This document shows, one piece after another, positions 41,267-42,496 of a DNA stretch of 42,496 nucleotides. Source of the stretch: TC-15 sp034437275. Lineage in GTDB: Bacteria; Chloroflexota; Anaerolineae; Aggregatilineales; Aggregatilineaceae. How positions within the stretch are numbered: the stretch's first letter is position 1; the number at the start of each line of letters is the position of its first letter. The DNA is taken from contig DAOTUD010000026.1 in assembly GCA_034437275.1 (NCBI GenBank), positions 1-42,496 on the forward strand. The letters run 5' to 3'. The notes below the pieces were generated by a model. It was not told the origin of the DNA, made no database searches, and was given only the letters and a program-made list of their open reading frames with translations. Position numbers and translations under genes: made by a program.

Positions 41267-42331
41267 ATGCCATTAGAAGTGATCGAATCCACCGATGCCC
41301 TGACGGACATCATCCGTTTGCAGCCTTCGCCCGTCTACGAGATGATCATTAGCCTGCGCACGCTGATGCGGCCCAACCGCTTTACCGAGTGGGACGCGGC
41401 GGCGCACCGCACGCTGCCGGGCGCGTTCTGGGACGAACTGGACGACGTCTATGGGCGCTACAAAGAGGGCTTTGTCTTCTTCGAGTTCGCGGTGGATTAC
41501 CCCGATCACGACGATGTGCCGGGCTTCCTGGACTACGTGCGCGGGCTGGACCCCGTGCAGTTCGTCTTCTACGTGATTGGCCGCATCCTGCCGCCGGAGG
41601 CCATCGCCGCGACCGGCCTGGACCCGGACGCGCTGATGGCGGCGGTTGATGAAACGCCGTTTGGCGGCGAAAACTGTATGTGTACCAAGATTCCGCTGGA
41701 CGAGCTGCTGGCCGATGTCCCCGCGCTCCAGGGGCGGCTGGTGGACCTGTGGCGCTGGTATTGGGAGGGCTTCTTCCGGCACCATCTCGACGACCTGCGC
41801 CCGCGTTGGGAGGGCGGCCTCAACGAAAAGGCCGCGCTGCTCAACCGCGAGGGCGGCCAGGTGCTCTACGAGCACGTCACGGGCCGCAGTAAACTGCCCC
41901 CGCCGCTGCCGCCGGACCAGCCGGTGCGCGAGATCGTGTTCATCCCGCTGTACCTGCTGCCGTCGCCGGTGTATATGTTCTATGGCTACGGCAACATCAC
42001 GGTGCTGTACGACAGCGAGCGCACCGAGGCGCGTATGGCCGAGATCGAGCGCGACAAGCAGCAAGCCGTCGCCGTACTCAAGGCGCTGGGGGACAATTCG
42101 CGCCTGGACATCCTGCGCCTGATCACGCGGCACGGGCCGAAGATGCATGGCAAGGCGATTGCCGCCAAGCTGGAGCTGTCGGCCTCGGCGGTGTCGCGCC
42201 ACCTGGGCCAACTGCGCGACGCCGGGCTGATCGCCGAGGAGACGCAGGACAACCGCACCATCACCTACCGCCTGCAAGAGGAAGCCATCACCGGGCTGCC
42301 CAACCAGATTTTGAACTACTTGCAGCATTGA
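41267..42331 (+). CDS. ArsR-type regulator with large N-terminal domain
   Basis: This 354-residue protein has a C-terminal winged helix (about 268-340): VLKALGDNSRLDILRLI, a recognition helix in LSASAVSRHLGQL, and the wing TQDNRTITYRL. The first 260 residues are rich in aromatic and acidic residues and contain Cys137 and Cys139 (ENCMCTK). They do not match a sensor domain I can name; typical ArsR proteins are only about 100 residues. It probably represses or activates by binding a ligand through the N-terminal part. AAAGGTGAT lies just before the ATG. Autoregulation and control of the upstream pseudo-receiver gene through TGCAAT sites is an inference. Confidence 0.8.
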   Translation: MPLEVIESTDALTDIIRLQPSPVYEMIISLRTLMRPNRFTEWDAAAHRTLPGAFWDELDDVYGRYKEGFVFFEFAVDYPDHDDVPGFLDYVRGLDPVQFVFYVIGRILPPEAIAATGLDPDALMAAVDETPFGGENCMCTKIPLDELLADVPALQGRLVDLWRWYWEGFFRHHLDDLRPRWEGGLNEKAALLNREGGQVLYEHVTGRSKLPPPLPPDQPVREIVFIPLYLLPSPVYMFYGYGNITVLYDSERTEARMAEIERDKQQAVAVLKALGDNSRLDILRLITRHGPKMHGKAIAAKLELSASAVSRHLGQLRDAGLIAEETQDNRTITYRLQEEAITGLPNQILNYLQH

Positions 42332-42342
42332 TCGCGTATTAG

Positions 42343-42496
42343 GGGGTTATGCTAGATATCTTGGCGTGTGTGTCGATGGTTTACCCCTCCCTAAATCCCT
42401 CCCCGTGAACGGAGAGGGACTTTGGGTCCCGGTTTGTTTCCCCCGCTCCGCGCGCGGGGAGGGGGCCAGGGGGAGGGGTAAAACTAGCATAACGCC
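42343..42496. mobile_element. Family A MITE, nearly complete copy at window end
   Basis: The left arm GGGGTTATGCTAGATATC, continuing to GATGGTTTACCCC, and the right end GGGGTAAAACTAGCATAACGCC form terminal inverted repeats around two hairpins (CCCCGTGAACGGAG and CTCCGCGCGCGGGG). It is the full-length relative of the 92-bp copy at 12371-12462, in opposite orientation. The target duplication cannot be checked, because the right end coincides with the window end. Confidence 0.8.

Overview
The window is a GC-rich bacterial chromosome segment, most likely from the Chloroflexota (Anaerolineae-like). That placement is an inference from the mix seen here: pyruvate dehydrogenase E1-alpha/E1-beta/E2, anaerobic glycerol-3-phosphate dehydrogenase GlpABC, a tRNA-dependent T-box leader before pheS, large GT-C-like membrane proteins, a WD40 lipoprotein, a CAP-LysM surface protein, and many short palindromic repeats. 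No rRNA, tRNA, CRISPR array or prophage was recognised.

Layout. 1-4200: a Rieske-fold protein that has lost most of its cluster ligands, a secreted alpha/beta hydrolase, a SpoU methyltransferase coupled to a PD-(D/E)XK nuclease, and SixA. 4223-8434: glpA-glpB-glpC on the minus strand, with two candidate operators upstream. 8740-12014: the pdh operon (E1-alpha, E1-beta, E2; no E3), with a good promoter, a leader hairpin and a terminator. 12496-20534: WD40 lipoprotein, membrane protein, small AAA-type ATPase, a TnpB-only IS605-type element bounded by matching hairpins, and a membrane TPR protein. 20872-24645: M29 aminopeptidase flanked by two copies of one repeat, then galT-galK. 24862-30863: a minus-strand run, GT-C-like protein, rtcA, rnz, FkbM methyltransferase, DUF89 phosphatase. 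31184-36640: promoter, T-box, pheS, a solitary molybdenum-hydroxylase-type FAD protein, a 26-codon remnant, and pheT. 36773-40192: CAP-LysM protein, hydrolase-like lipoprotein without its nucleophile, methyltransferase. 40572-42331: a pseudo-receiver protein and an ArsR-type regulator, each behind a near-consensus promoter with TGCAAT in the spacer.

The most distinctive feature is a population of short palindromic elements. Family A is bounded by TTTACCCC/GGGGTAAA and has about a dozen full or partial copies. One copy (12371-12462) has terminal inverted repeats and a 6-bp target duplication, so at least this subtype behaves as a MITE. Families B and C are further GC-rich hairpin repeats. Most intergenic gaps over 200 bp contain such a repeat. 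Other leads are three proteins that keep a fold but lose its key residues (Rieske, alpha/beta hydrolase, receiver), the TnpB element with its unmapped guide RNA, and the interrupted pheS-pheT locus.
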